A stretch of DNA of 23,621 nucleotides from DRGT01 sp035685445 (GTDB lineage: Archaea > Thermoproteota > Nitrososphaeria > Nitrososphaerales > Nitrosopumilaceae), in assembly GCA_035685445.1 (NCBI GenBank), contig DASSAK010000047.1, forward strand, positions 1 through 23,621, written 5' to 3'. A model generated the notes under the pieces. The model was given only the letters and a program-made list of their open reading frames with translations, had not been told where the DNA came from and ran no database searches. Shown here piece after piece: positions 1 through 6,752 of this stretch (the first letter of the stretch is position 1; the number at the start of each line of letters is the position of its first letter). The position numbers were made by a program, and so were the translations under genes.

Positions 1-453
1 GGTATGTGGACCTTTTCAGGAAATGCATTAGCTGTTCATACAATGAATCCTGATCCATTTACTGTGAGTTATGCTGTGAGTTACACTGAAAGACTACTTG
101 ATAATGATCTAGTCCTAAGTGGCACTATGACATCATCACAAGATCCTGGCAAAGGACATGAATCACATCAACTTGCACTAATCCTGCCACCACGTGAAAA
201 GGCTTACAACGGACACATGACATATTCAGCATCAGAAAATGTACAACTTGTTACTCTAGTCGGACCTCTAGAAAAGGGCCAAGTTAAGGGACAGGCAACA
301 TGGACGCCAGATGGAGAAACTTATTTTGGTTTGATGCTCTTTGATCCTAAAAAGTCATCAGGCTCTTGGCAGTTTTCAGGCAATGCAGTTGCGATTCATA
401 CAATGAACCCAGAACCATTTACTGTGAGCTATTCAGCAGTACTGCGAAACTAA
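1..453 (+). CDS. C-terminal part of a protein with a 120-residue repeat (5' end outside window)
   Basis: The reading frame is open to the left edge, so the true start lies upstream; the Met at position 4 is probably internal because it sits inside a repeat unit. Residues 2-27 after that Met (WTFSGNALAVHTMNPDPF and on) recur almost unchanged at residues 122-147 (WQFSGNAVAIHTMNPEPF and on). The offset is exactly 120 residues, so the protein consists of at least one full unit plus the end of another. The text is rich in Thr, Ser, Gly and aromatic residues with alternating hydrophobics, which suggests beta structure; there are no cysteines. I do not recognise the family. A sensor or surface-type beta-sandwich is possible but unsupported. 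The next gene is convergent. Confidence 0.7.
   Translation, partial: GMWTFSGNALAVHTMNPDPFTVSYAVSYTERLLDNDLVLSGTMTSSQDPGKGHESHQLALILPPREKAYNGHMTYSASENVQLVTLVGPLEKGQVKGQATWTPDGETYFGLMLFDPKKSSGSWQFSGNAVAIHTMNPEPFTVSYSAVLRN
7..444 (+). repeat. Coding direct repeat, 360-nt period
   Basis: Bases 7-84 and 367-444 encode the same roughly 26-residue segment around HTMNP-(D/E)-PFTVSY. Third-codon positions have diverged while the protein is kept, so this is an old in-frame domain duplication under selection rather than a recent one. Confidence 0.75.
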
Positions 454-463
454 ATTCAAAACC

Positions 464-482
464 TTTTTTTTATTTTGTTTTC
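464..482 (+). terminator. T-rich archaeal terminator
   Basis: A run of eight T followed by further T-rich sequence starts 11 nt after the stop codon of the first gene. Archaeal RNA polymerase terminates on such U-tracts. It overlaps the 3' end of the convergent MscS-like gene. Confidence 0.45.
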
Positions 483-946
483 TGTTCTTTGTGATATATT
501 CGTACTACTTCTTGATGAATTTTTTGAGTTGGAATAAACAACCTGACACCATCTTCTGTCAAGGCCGTTATTTTAGTAAGATGTAGTTCTATGATAACGC
601 CTTTGTTTTCATCCACCTCAATGATATCGCCAACCTCAATCTCAGGATTTAGGTAAATCCCAATTCCAGCTACCATATTTTTTAAATTATTTTGTAAGGC
701 CCAAACAACTAGAGCAAATGCCACACCTAGTGTAGCTATAATTTCAGAAGCAATTGTTAGCAAATCAAAATTTATTGCAAGGTATGCACTTTCAACAACA
801 ACGATTCCAATTGTACTTAATCCTAGAATTTTTTGTGCCCCACCAAGTGATTTTAATTTAATATTGATTATGGTCCTAATTGTAAGAAATACGGCAGCCG
901 AGATGATAATTGAAATTATCGCATATAATATGTCTTCAAAGGCCAA
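470..946 (-). CDS. Short MscS-family mechanosensitive channel
   Basis: A 158-residue membrane protein. Hydrophobic segments lie at about residues 5-23, 40-60 and 65-95. The last runs into the MscS signature: a pore-helix-like stretch (GVAFALVVWALQNNLKNMVAG) is followed by the beta domain (NPEIEVGDIIEVDENKGVIIELHLTKITALTEDG, written here only as landmarks at residues 100-135). The protein ends just after the beta domain and so lacks the C-terminal alpha/beta vestibule of classical MscS (about 286 residues). MscS channels open under membrane tension and release small solutes after osmotic down-shock. The start is a TTG; no in-frame ATG lies nearby. Its closeness to the ion-channel and amide-bond gene unit at 2094-9139 may be meaningful. 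Family call firm, gating properties unknown. Confidence 0.85.
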   Translation of the reverse strand: MAFEDILYAIISIIISAAVFLTIRTIINIKLKSLGGAQKILGLSTIGIVVVESAYLAINFDLLTIASEIIATLGVAFALVVWALQNNLKNMVAGIGIYLNPEIEVGDIIEVDENKGVIIELHLTKITALTEDGVRLFIPTQKIHQEVVRIYHKEQKTK

Positions 947-1019
947 CTTGTACCTATCCCAAAACGCTTAGCATAAAAAATCTTACTTGTAATTGATATG
1001 TTTTAAGAACATATTATTT

Positions 1020-1136
1020 TTAAAATTTTTTATTTTGATATTTCTGTTCTGTATAATCTAATGCACATTCCACAGAACAAAAGATGGATTCAGCAAAATC
1101 AAATTGTTTTCCACAATTTACGCAGTTCTTATTCAT
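1020..1136 (-). CDS. 38-residue zinc-ribbon miniprotein (DUF2116-like)
   Basis: A tiny ORF of 38 residues starting MNKNCVNCGKQF. Its cysteines C5, C8, C20 and C24 form C-x2-C-x11-C-x3-C, expected to bind one zinc; the core FCSVEC resembles the archaeal DUF2116 type of zinc ribbon. The ATG overlaps the end of the upstream 66-residue gene by 8 nt, so the two are probably translated together. The same cysteine spacing occurs in the first gene of this trio (1331-1474), so the two look like paralogues. Role unknown; binding of nucleic acid or protein, or metal storage, are all possible. Confidence 0.7.
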   Translation of the reverse strand: MNKNCVNCGKQFDFAESIFCSVECALDYTEQKYQNKKF

Positions 1137-1329
1137 TTTTAATACACTTTTTGCAAGAATGAAAACCTTCCTTTAATGCTTGTTGCAGTGTATCAGGCTC
1201 AAAGTATTTTCTATCTTTTTTGCCAATATAGTAGATCCCACAAGAAGATGTCATATTTCCAAGATGATGAACCGTTTTCTTTTTTGCATCACCCAAGTAT
1301 CCTGTCATTATAGTTTCACTCATTTTCAT
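1129..1329 (-). CDS. Small Ada-type zinc-binding domain protein
   Basis: A 66-residue protein. The layout His21/His22, Cys30, a Tyr-Phe (residues 42-43), ALKEGF (51-56) and the ending C59-x2-C62 resembles the stand-alone metal-binding domain of Ada, in which an invariant Cys follows a His and the domain closes with A-x-x-G-(Y/F)-x-x-C-x-x-C. No methyltransferase or HTH domain is attached, so it is not a full Ada protein. It lies 1 nt after the stop of the 47-residue zinc miniprotein and overlaps the 38-residue one, in a three-gene minus-strand unit. DNA or metal binding is inferred from the fold resemblance only. Met3 is an alternative start. Confidence 0.7.
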   Translation of the reverse strand: MKMSETIMTGYLGDAKKKTVHHLGNMTSSCGIYYIGKKDRKYFEPDTLQQALKEGFHSCKKCIKNE

Positions 1330-1330
1330 A

Positions 1331-1474
1331 TCACACCCTATGCCATATACTATCGTTTTTTTCGCATTCTTCAGAACAATAGTCTACTTTCTTCTCTGAT
1401 AGTTTTGCACCACAATACTGGCAAGTAGTCTTAGGTGATTCTTCCCACGGTGAAATTTCCATTTGTTTTTTCAT
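1331..1474 (-). CDS. 47-residue zinc-ribbon miniprotein (DUF2116-like)
   Basis: An ORF of 47 residues starting MKKQMEISPWEE. Cysteines C18, C21, C33 and C37 follow C-x2-C-x11-C-x3-C with a YCSEEC core, the same spacing as the 38-residue protein two genes downstream. It ends in TGA one nucleotide before the ATG of the 66-residue gene. It is the first gene of the trio and the nearest to the inverted repeat at 1493-1539, which is a likely control point. The ORF is short, but the conserved cysteine spacing argues strongly that it is real. Function not known. Confidence 0.7.
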   Translation of the reverse strand: MKKQMEISPWEESPKTTCQYCGAKLSEKKVDYCSEECEKNDSIWHRV

Positions 1475-1492
1475 TTTTTCGGTCTGGCATAA

Positions 1493-1539
1493 GCGGAGAA
1501 GTGAGAACACAATGTATATACTAAAATGCTCTTCTCCGC
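1493..1539. promoter_or_regulatory. 9-bp inverted repeat flanking a TATA-like element
   Basis: GCGGAGAAG at 1493-1501 is the exact reverse complement of CTTCTCCGC at 1531-1539. Midway lies GTATATAC (1514-1521), itself a palindrome and TATA-like, about 40 nt upstream of the zinc-miniprotein trio. The GC-rich arms stand out from the AT-rich surroundings. This could be a pair of operator half-sites or a hairpin. Confidence 0.4.
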
Positions 1540-1595
1540 CTATATCCTACTACCTAATAAAATATTGAATTAAAAAACAAACCATTTCTTGGCTT

Positions 1596-1653
1596 CAGCC
1601 CGATATAATAAAACAAGTTGATTTTAGTTTAGACTAAATCAACTATCAGGCTG
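1596..1653. repeat. Composite two-step hairpin in the non-coding stretch 1475-1752
   Basis: The outer arms CAGCCCGATA (1596-1605) and TATCAGGCTG (1644-1653) pair over 10 nt with one mismatch. The inner arms GTTGATTTTAGT (1617-1628) and ACTAAATCAAC (1633-1643) pair with one bulged T around a 4-nt loop. The outer and inner arms abut on the right and are separated by 11 nt on the left. This could be a structured RNA, a regulatory site or a degraded small element. Apart from this and the repeat at 1493-1539 I see nothing else in 1475-1752. Confidence 0.4.
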
Positions 1654-1752
1654 TTTATTAGTACTTTTTACAGATATTATTCCTGTGAAATACGTAGAAT
1701 ATACGAAAAAACCTAAGCCAATAAGTGAAACCGAATCAAATGGTATTTTAAA

Positions 1753-1869
1753 TTGAGCGAAGATATTGAATCAAAATTTAATGAATTGTATGGAGAGTAT
1801 TCTTCAACAGATGAAAAAATCCTTAGGCGTAAAGAATACGTCAAAAAAAATAACAAGCGAAGGACATAA
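1753..1869 (+). CDS. Hypothetical 38-residue charged protein
   Basis: A small ORF with a TTG start; an in-frame stop at 1726-1728 limits any extension. It reads MSEDIESKFNELYGEY, then a basic tail ending KKNNKRRT. The acidic, helix-prone N-terminus and very basic C-terminus look like a real small archaeal protein rather than chance. It ends 3 nt before the 55-residue zinc protein, and an AAGGA near its end could serve as ribosome binding site for that gene, suggesting co-transcription. No homology recognised. The opposite-strand reading frame here looks like a shadow. Confidence 0.45.
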   Translation: MSEDIESKFNELYGEYSSTDEKILRRKEYVKKNNKRRT

Positions 1870-1872
1870 TCC

Positions 1873-2040
1873 ATGAGATGTGCAAACTGTGGCAATCAAG
1901 CCAGTTGGAGAGATCCTAACTGTAAGAAATGTGACAAGCCATTACATCAAAAAACATGCAAAGGAAAATCAGATAGCTGTTCTTGCCATAAATTAAATGA
2001 ACAAGTGTGGATGCAAAAGGCCCAGCAAAGTACTGCCTAA
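1873..2040 (+). CDS. 55-residue cysteine-rich zinc-ribbon protein
   Basis: Starts MRCANCGNQASW. Cysteines C3, C6, C17 and C20 form a classic C-x2-C-x10-C-x2-C zinc ribbon. A further C29, C36, C38 and H39 could form a second site. The ATG has AAGGA about 9 nt upstream. It is the fourth very small cysteine-rich protein within 1 kb and lies 53 nt before the ATP-grasp/M20 gene, on the same strand. Likely zinc-binding; partner and role unknown. Confidence 0.65.
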   Translation: MRCANCGNQASWRDPNCKKCDKPLHQKTCKGKSDSCSCHKLNEQVWMQKAQQSTA

Positions 2041-2093
2041 TTATCGGAAAACACACTAAATACACATTAAAGGTAAGGTTGTAATTTCATCTC

Positions 2094-4271
2094 TTGAAGG
2101 TAGCACTAATTTACAATGAGAAAGAAATTGACCCCAATGATGTAATCAATATTTTTGGAATGCCTACAAAAGAACACTATAGCACAAAAGCTGTAGAAAG
2201 AGTTGCAAGGGCATTAGAAAAGGGCGGTCATAATGTCAAAGTAATCGAAGGGGATATTCACATTATAGATGAGTTGCGGGAGTTTATGCCCAAAGTCATC
2301 GCAGGGGATAAGCCTGGAATGGTTTTCAACATGGCATATGGAATTCAAGGTCAGAATAGGTATACACATGTTCCTGCAATGATGGAAATGTTAGGAATCC
2401 CATACATTGGTTCGGGTCCAGAAGCTCATGCTATTGTTCAAGACAAGGTGATGACCAAAGTTGTTTTACAGAAACACAAGATACCTACGCCTGGATTTTG
2501 GGTATTTCACACGCCTGATGATGAATTTGATGATTTGGTCTTTCCTGTAATTGTCAAACCAAAACTCGAATCCACCTCAATGGGAATGCAAGTAGTTGAT
2601 AATTGGGATGATTTGCGTGCAGCTGTTAAAGATCAAATGGAAAAATATTCACAAGACATTCTTGTGGAGCAATTCATTCCAGGACGAGAATTTGCAGTGG
2701 GTTTACTTGGAAATGGTTCTTCGCTTGAAGTTTTACCTATTGTTGAAATCAATTTAGAAGGGGATCCAAATAAAATTCAAACAAAAGATGACAAAGTAAA
2801 AACTGGAGGCATTGACAAGATATGTCCTGCTCCTCTTTCAAAAGAAAAAACTGAAGAGCTAAAACACCTAGCAGTTGAAGCATTTAACAAACTTGGATTA
2901 AATGACTATACTCGTGTGGATGTGCGAATGGACAAGGATGAAAATTTTTACATTTTAGAATTAAATTCTATGGCAAGCCTAGGGATGGGTGGATCATTTT
3001 ATTTTGCAGCAAAAACAGCAGGATACACATATGAATCTCTTGTAAACAAAATGCTTGATGTTGCAGCCATAAGATATTTTGGTTCTTCAACGCAACTAGA
3101 AGCTAAAGATGTTGAGATAGACATATCAAAGCCATTACGTGTACATACAAGAACATATCTTAGAAGTCATCTTCAAAGCTTAAAAGAAACGCTAGAAGAC
3201 TATGTAAATTTGAATACTCATGTTTTCAATACTGATAACATTAATGAATTAGGAACCATGATTGCAAAACGGTTACGACATCTTGGTTTTTCAGAACAAA
3301 TTCACAAACAGTTTGATATTGGAGATTTCCATTATTTTCAAAATCACAAAGAAGAAAAAAATGATGTGTTAATTGTTTCTCATCTAGATACTCATTACGG
3401 TCCACGTGATCTTGTAACATATCATGAAGATAGTGAAAGAATCTATGGTTCGGGGGTGGCAGAAAGCAAAGGTGGACTTGTTGTTATGCTTGGAGCACTT
3501 CATGCATTACGTTACGCAAAAAAATTAAAGAAGGTTAAATGTGGAATTTTTCTAACAACTGATGATAGTCTTGGGGGAAGACACAGTAAAAGACTAGTTG
3601 AAGAATATGCAAATAAATCAAAATACATCATGGGTTTAAAATCAGCCAGCATTGATGGTGGAATAATCACATCTTGTTATGGCAGATATGATTATGAGAT
3701 TAGGTTTTCATCAAGTGGTAAAAGTACAGGAAATCTACATGGAATCATTCCAATTCTTGGAAAAAAAATTCTTGCAATTGAAAAGCTTTCAAAAAGTGAA
3801 GAGGATTTTCGTGTACGAACAACTTCGATCGTTTCAAAAGGAACGCATGGACACACACCAGATTATGCAACAATCACACTGGTTTCAAGCTTCAAATCAA
3901 TACAACTTGGAAAAGAATTACATGCAAAAATAAGAGACATTATGAAAAAACGCGAAGAAGGAATGCCAAAACTTGATGTTGAAATTAACATTACAGCCTC
4001 GAGACAACCTGTTGAAGAATGGGAAGCTGATAAAAAATTCTATGAAGAAGCAGAAAAAATTGCTAATTTACTTGAAGTGAAAATAAAACCACACACACAA
4101 CTCATGTCATCAGATATCAGTAACGTACCTCCTGAGCTTCCAGCTCTGGATGGATTTGGGCCAATTGGTCACAAATACCGTTCTTCATCAGAATTCATCA
4201 TTCATGATAGCATAGTAGAAAGAGCAGTACTTTTGGCCTCATTAATCTATAATTGCTCTAAAGTCAATTAA
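2094..4271 (+). CDS. ATP-grasp (D-Ala-D-Ala ligase-like) / M20 peptidase-like fusion protein
   Basis: A 725-residue two-domain protein with a TTG start (MKVALIYNEKE). Residues 1-330 are an ATP-grasp carboxylate-amine ligase of the Ddl type: VFNMAYGIQG (77-86), GIPYIGSG (101-108), the ATP-binding lysine stretch FPVIVKPK (150-157), VEQFIPGREF (191-200), and the metal-binding R-x-D and ELNSMASLG (274-297). Residues 340-725 resemble an M20 metallopeptidase or deacylase: H430-L-D432, the AESKGG turn (456-461), TTDDSLGG (488-495) and a late His704. Several M20 metal and catalytic positions are changed: the usual Asp before KGG is Glu457, and the usual Glu-Glu pair is Asp491-Ser492. Archaea lack D-Ala-D-Ala peptidoglycan, so the ligase presumably joins other amino acids or small acids. 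It is the first gene of a five-gene unit. Domain calls are firm; substrates unknown. Confidence 0.85.
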   Translation: MKVALIYNEKEIDPNDVINIFGMPTKEHYSTKAVERVARALEKGGHNVKVIEGDIHIIDELREFMPKVIAGDKPGMVFNMAYGIQGQNRYTHVPAMMEMLGIPYIGSGPEAHAIVQDKVMTKVVLQKHKIPTPGFWVFHTPDDEFDDLVFPVIVKPKLESTSMGMQVVDNWDDLRAAVKDQMEKYSQDILVEQFIPGREFAVGLLGNGSSLEVLPIVEINLEGDPNKIQTKDDKVKTGGIDKICPAPLSKEKTEELKHLAVEAFNKLGLNDYTRVDVRMDKDENFYILELNSMASLGMGGSFYFAAKTAGYTYESLVNKMLDVAAIRYFGSSTQLEAKDVEIDISKPLRVHTRTYLRSHLQSLKETLEDYVNLNTHVFNTDNINELGTMIAKRLRHLGFSEQIHKQFDIGDFHYFQNHKEEKNDVLIVSHLDTHYGPRDLVTYHEDSERIYGSGVAESKGGLVVMLGALHALRYAKKLKKVKCGIFLTTDDSLGGRHSKRLVEEYANKSKYIMGLKSASIDGGIITSCYGRYDYEIRFSSSGKSTGNLHGIIPILGKKILAIEKLSKSEEDFRVRTTSIVSKGTHGHTPDYATITLVSSFKSIQLGKELHAKIRDIMKKREEGMPKLDVEINITASRQPVEEWEADKKFYEEAEKIANLLEVKIKPHTQLMSSDISNVPPELPALDGFGPIGHKYRSSSEFIIHDSIVERAVLLASLIYNCSKVN

Positions 4272-4285
4272 TATCTCGGTTTAAT

Positions 4286-4291
4286 GAGGGG
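4286..4291 (+). promoter_or_regulatory. Ribosome binding site supporting a TTG start
   Basis: GAGGGG ends 7 nt before the TTG at 4299. This supports TTG as the start of the CorA-like gene and internal, Shine-Dalgarno-dependent translation in a polycistronic message. Confidence 0.5.
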
Positions 4292-4298
4292 TAAATAA

Positions 4299-5939
4299 TT
4301 GAAGGATAAAATTGGATTAATCATAAACAGATTAACAATTGGGTTTATCTTTGCTTCAATATATCAAATAGTAGTTGGAATTGCAACATCAATATTTTCA
4401 TTACCTCTAACAGGAAACATTCAAGATTTAATTTCAGGAATTGAAAAAATTAATGATGAGCAAGGGCTTTTGTTTATTTTTTGGTGGATAATTTCTACGG
4501 TAATAATTACAGCTATTGTTCTAATTCTAGTCAAGTATAAAAAATACATTTCTCCTTACAAGAAAGAAAAAGATATTGATATTCCACCAAAAATTACTGC
4601 TGTAACAGCTATAGTAATTGGTTCAATAATTTCATTTTTATTTTTCCTTACTGATCTTATTATTGGTGTATTTGTATCACCGGGTTCTGCAACTGATGTT
4701 CAAGCTATCTATGAGGCAGCATTAAATGGAGACTTTATTCCACTTGGGCTAAGTATCTTATTTTCTATAATTGCAGGATTCATTGTTTTAGGTGTTGCAG
4801 CAAAAACATCCAAAGTAGAAACAATTGCAAAAGACATGGACATAAAAAAATTAAAACACATTGCAAAGTTGGTTGGAAAAAAGAATGAAGATGTAAAAAC
4901 AACTTCAGATACAGCTGGACTTCAACCAGGGGCTTTAATTCATGTTGGACAGAAAAAAGTTGAAAAAATAACATTTGAGATCATAGAATACAATGAAGAA
5001 ACATTTCAAGAAAAGAAAACAGATAATGTTGAAGATTGTTTTAACACAAAAGATTCTACTCTTTCATGGATAAATATATCAGGAATTCATGATGCAGAAA
5101 TAATTAAAAAATTTGGTGAAAAATTTGGGTTACACGTTCTTGTTCAAGCAGACATTATGAATACAGAGCTAAGGCCAAAATTTGTTTTAGAAGATAACTA
5201 TATTTTCTTAATAATGAAAATGCCGTTTTTTGATAAATCTGGAAAACTCCAAATTGAGCAATTTAGCCTCGTTATTGGGAAAAATTTTGTATTATCATTT
5301 CAAGAAACCGAAGGAGACATTTTTGATCAAATTAGAGACAGAATTAGAAATGCAGTAGGCACAATTAGGAAGCGAAAAAGCGATTATTTGGCATATGCAC
5401 TTTGTGATGCAATTGTTGATAATTTTTTTGTTGTAATTGAGGAAGCTGGTGAATTAACAGAAAAATTAGAAGAAGAATTAATGAAAAACCCATCACCACA
5501 AACGCTTCAAACAATTCACTTGTTAAAACGAGAGATGATCATTCTAAGAAAATCAATATGGCCAATAAGAGAAGTCATTGATAATTTTGAACGAAGCCAA
5601 ACTTCACTAATTGATGACTCTACAAAAAAATATTTGCGTGATGTTTACAGTCATACAATTCAGGTAATGGATACAATTGAGGGTCTGCGCGACATGGTTG
5701 GCGGAATGCTTGACACATATCTTTCAAGTGTAAGTAATAGAATGAATGAGGTTATGAAAACTCTTACTGTTATTGCAAGCATCTTTATTCCAATTACGTT
5801 TATTGCGGGAATCTATGGAACAAACTTTTCATATATTCCGGAGCTTAATTGGGAAGGAAGTTACTTTGTAATGCTTGCCGTTATGGCAATAATCGTAGCA
5901 GTTATGGTTTCATGGTTTAGAAAGAAACAGTGGGTATAG
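4299..5939 (+). CDS. CorA-like divalent cation transporter with extra N-terminal membrane domain
   Basis: A 546-residue protein. Residues 1-170 carry about four hydrophobic segments (5-35, 57-79, 100-125, 147-167) that are not part of normal CorA. Residues about 215-546 are CorA-like: a soluble alpha/beta domain (WINISGIHDAEII near 254), the long stalk helix, and two C-terminal membrane helices (IASIFIPITFIAGIYG, then YFVMLAVMAIIVAVMVSWF) with a basic KK tail. The Mg2+-selectivity motif, normally YGMNF, is here YGTNF (G507-T508-N509). Family members transport Mg2+, Co2+, Ni2+ or Zn2+; the GTN variant and extra membrane domain make the ion uncertain. It lies 27 nt after the ATP-grasp/M20 gene and 9 nt before the K+ channel, clearly in one operon. 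Confidence 0.85.
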   Translation: MKDKIGLIINRLTIGFIFASIYQIVVGIATSIFSLPLTGNIQDLISGIEKINDEQGLLFIFWWIISTVIITAIVLILVKYKKYISPYKKEKDIDIPPKITAVTAIVIGSIISFLFFLTDLIIGVFVSPGSATDVQAIYEAALNGDFIPLGLSILFSIIAGFIVLGVAAKTSKVETIAKDMDIKKLKHIAKLVGKKNEDVKTTSDTAGLQPGALIHVGQKKVEKITFEIIEYNEETFQEKKTDNVEDCFNTKDSTLSWINISGIHDAEIIKKFGEKFGLHVLVQADIMNTELRPKFVLEDNYIFLIMKMPFFDKSGKLQIEQFSLVIGKNFVLSFQETEGDIFDQIRDRIRNAVGTIRKRKSDYLAYALCDAIVDNFFVVIEEAGELTEKLEEELMKNPSPQTLQTIHLLKREMIILRKSIWPIREVIDNFERSQTSLIDDSTKKYLRDVYSHTIQVMDTIEGLRDMVGGMLDTYLSSVSNRMNEVMKTLTVIASIFIPITFIAGIYGTNFSYIPELNWEGSYFVMLAVMAIIVAVMVSWFRKKQWV

Positions 5940-5948
5940 AATACTAAT

Positions 5949-6743
5949 TTGGTAAATAAAATAGCTCAACGTGCATATGAAATTCTTGAAGGAACCACTA
6001 CCGATAAGGCTTCACGTATATTTCAAATCTTTATTGTTTCTTTAATTTCTGCAAATGTTGTAATGGTTATTTTAGAGACAGAAGAAGCAATCACTAATCC
6101 ATATGGTTATCTTTTTAATCCATTTGAAATATTCTCTGTCATAATTTTCACTATAGAATATGGAGCAAGAATAATTGTTTGTACATTAAACCCAAAATAT
6201 TCGAATAAAAAATTTGCCAGATTACGATTTGTGGTTTCCCCTATGATGCTAGTTGATTTAGCAGCAATATTACCGTTCTTCTTACCATTTGTAGTTGCAG
6301 ATATTCGCTTCGTTAGAATAATCAGACTCTTTAGATTGTTCAGATTATTCAAGCTTGCAAGATATTCTGAATCCATGAAAACTCTAGGAGATGTATTTAG
6401 ATCAAAAGCAGGTGATCTTGCGGTAGCCTTTTTTGTTCTTTTCATAGTCTGGATTTTTGCCTCATCGCTGATGTATTTTGCAGAACATGATGCACAGCCA
6501 GAGGATTTTGGCAGTATTCCGTCATCAATGTGGTGGGGAATTATTACACTCACAACAATTGGATATGGTGATACCTATCCAGTCACGCCAGCTGGAAAAA
6601 TAATAGGTACTGGAGTCGCAGTTTTGGGAATTGCCGTATATGCAATTCCTGCGGGTATTATGGCATCAGCATTTACCGAAGAGCTTCGAAAAAAAAGACA
6701 AAAGCCAAAAACCTGTCCACATTGTGGAAAAGAAATCAAATAG
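5949..6743 (+). CDS. Voltage-gated-type six-helix potassium channel
   Basis: A 264-residue protein with a TTG start. S1-S3 occupy about residues 25-110. S4 (119-136) carries basic residues every third position (R120, R123, R126, R129, R132, K135), the mark of a voltage sensor. S5 is about 155-176. The pore loop contains the K+ selectivity signature TTIGYGD (202-208), followed by S6 (about 215-245) with a PAG hinge. The family conducts K+ across the cytoplasmic membrane. The cytosolic tail is short and ends in a C256-P-H-C259-G motif, half of a zinc ribbon; in a tetramer, two or four such tails could share metal. It is co-transcribed with the CorA-like gene (9-nt gap) and the GGT gene (9-nt gap). 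Confidence 0.93.
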   Translation: MVNKIAQRAYEILEGTTTDKASRIFQIFIVSLISANVVMVILETEEAITNPYGYLFNPFEIFSVIIFTIEYGARIIVCTLNPKYSNKKFARLRFVVSPMMLVDLAAILPFFLPFVVADIRFVRIIRLFRLFRLFKLARYSESMKTLGDVFRSKAGDLAVAFFVLFIVWIFASSLMYFAEHDAQPEDFGSIPSSMWWGIITLTTIGYGDTYPVTPAGKIIGTGVAVLGIAVYAIPAGIMASAFTEELRKKRQKPKTCPHCGKEIK

Positions 6744-6752
6744 GTACGAATC

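Noticed and set aside
7..444. CRISPR-like or short tandem repeat
   Set aside because: The repeat is a protein-level domain duplication with a 360-nt period, not a regular short DNA repeat with spacers.
1180..1428. 82-residue plus-strand reading frame
   Set aside because: It overlaps the two minus-strand zinc miniproteins, whose ordered cysteine patterns are far more protein-like; the plus frame is rich in Phe/His without any motif.
1713..1895. 60-residue minus-strand reading frame
   Set aside because: It lies opposite the 38-residue charged ORF and the start of the zinc protein and has no recognisable pattern or good start context.
2094..3090. True D-Ala-D-Ala ligase for peptidoglycan
   Set aside because: The fold matches, but archaea have no such peptidoglycan and no mur genes are present; kept only as ligase-like.
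6107..6553. 148-residue minus-strand reading frame under the K+ channel
   Set aside because: The K+ channel on the plus strand is certain; this is its antisense shadow.
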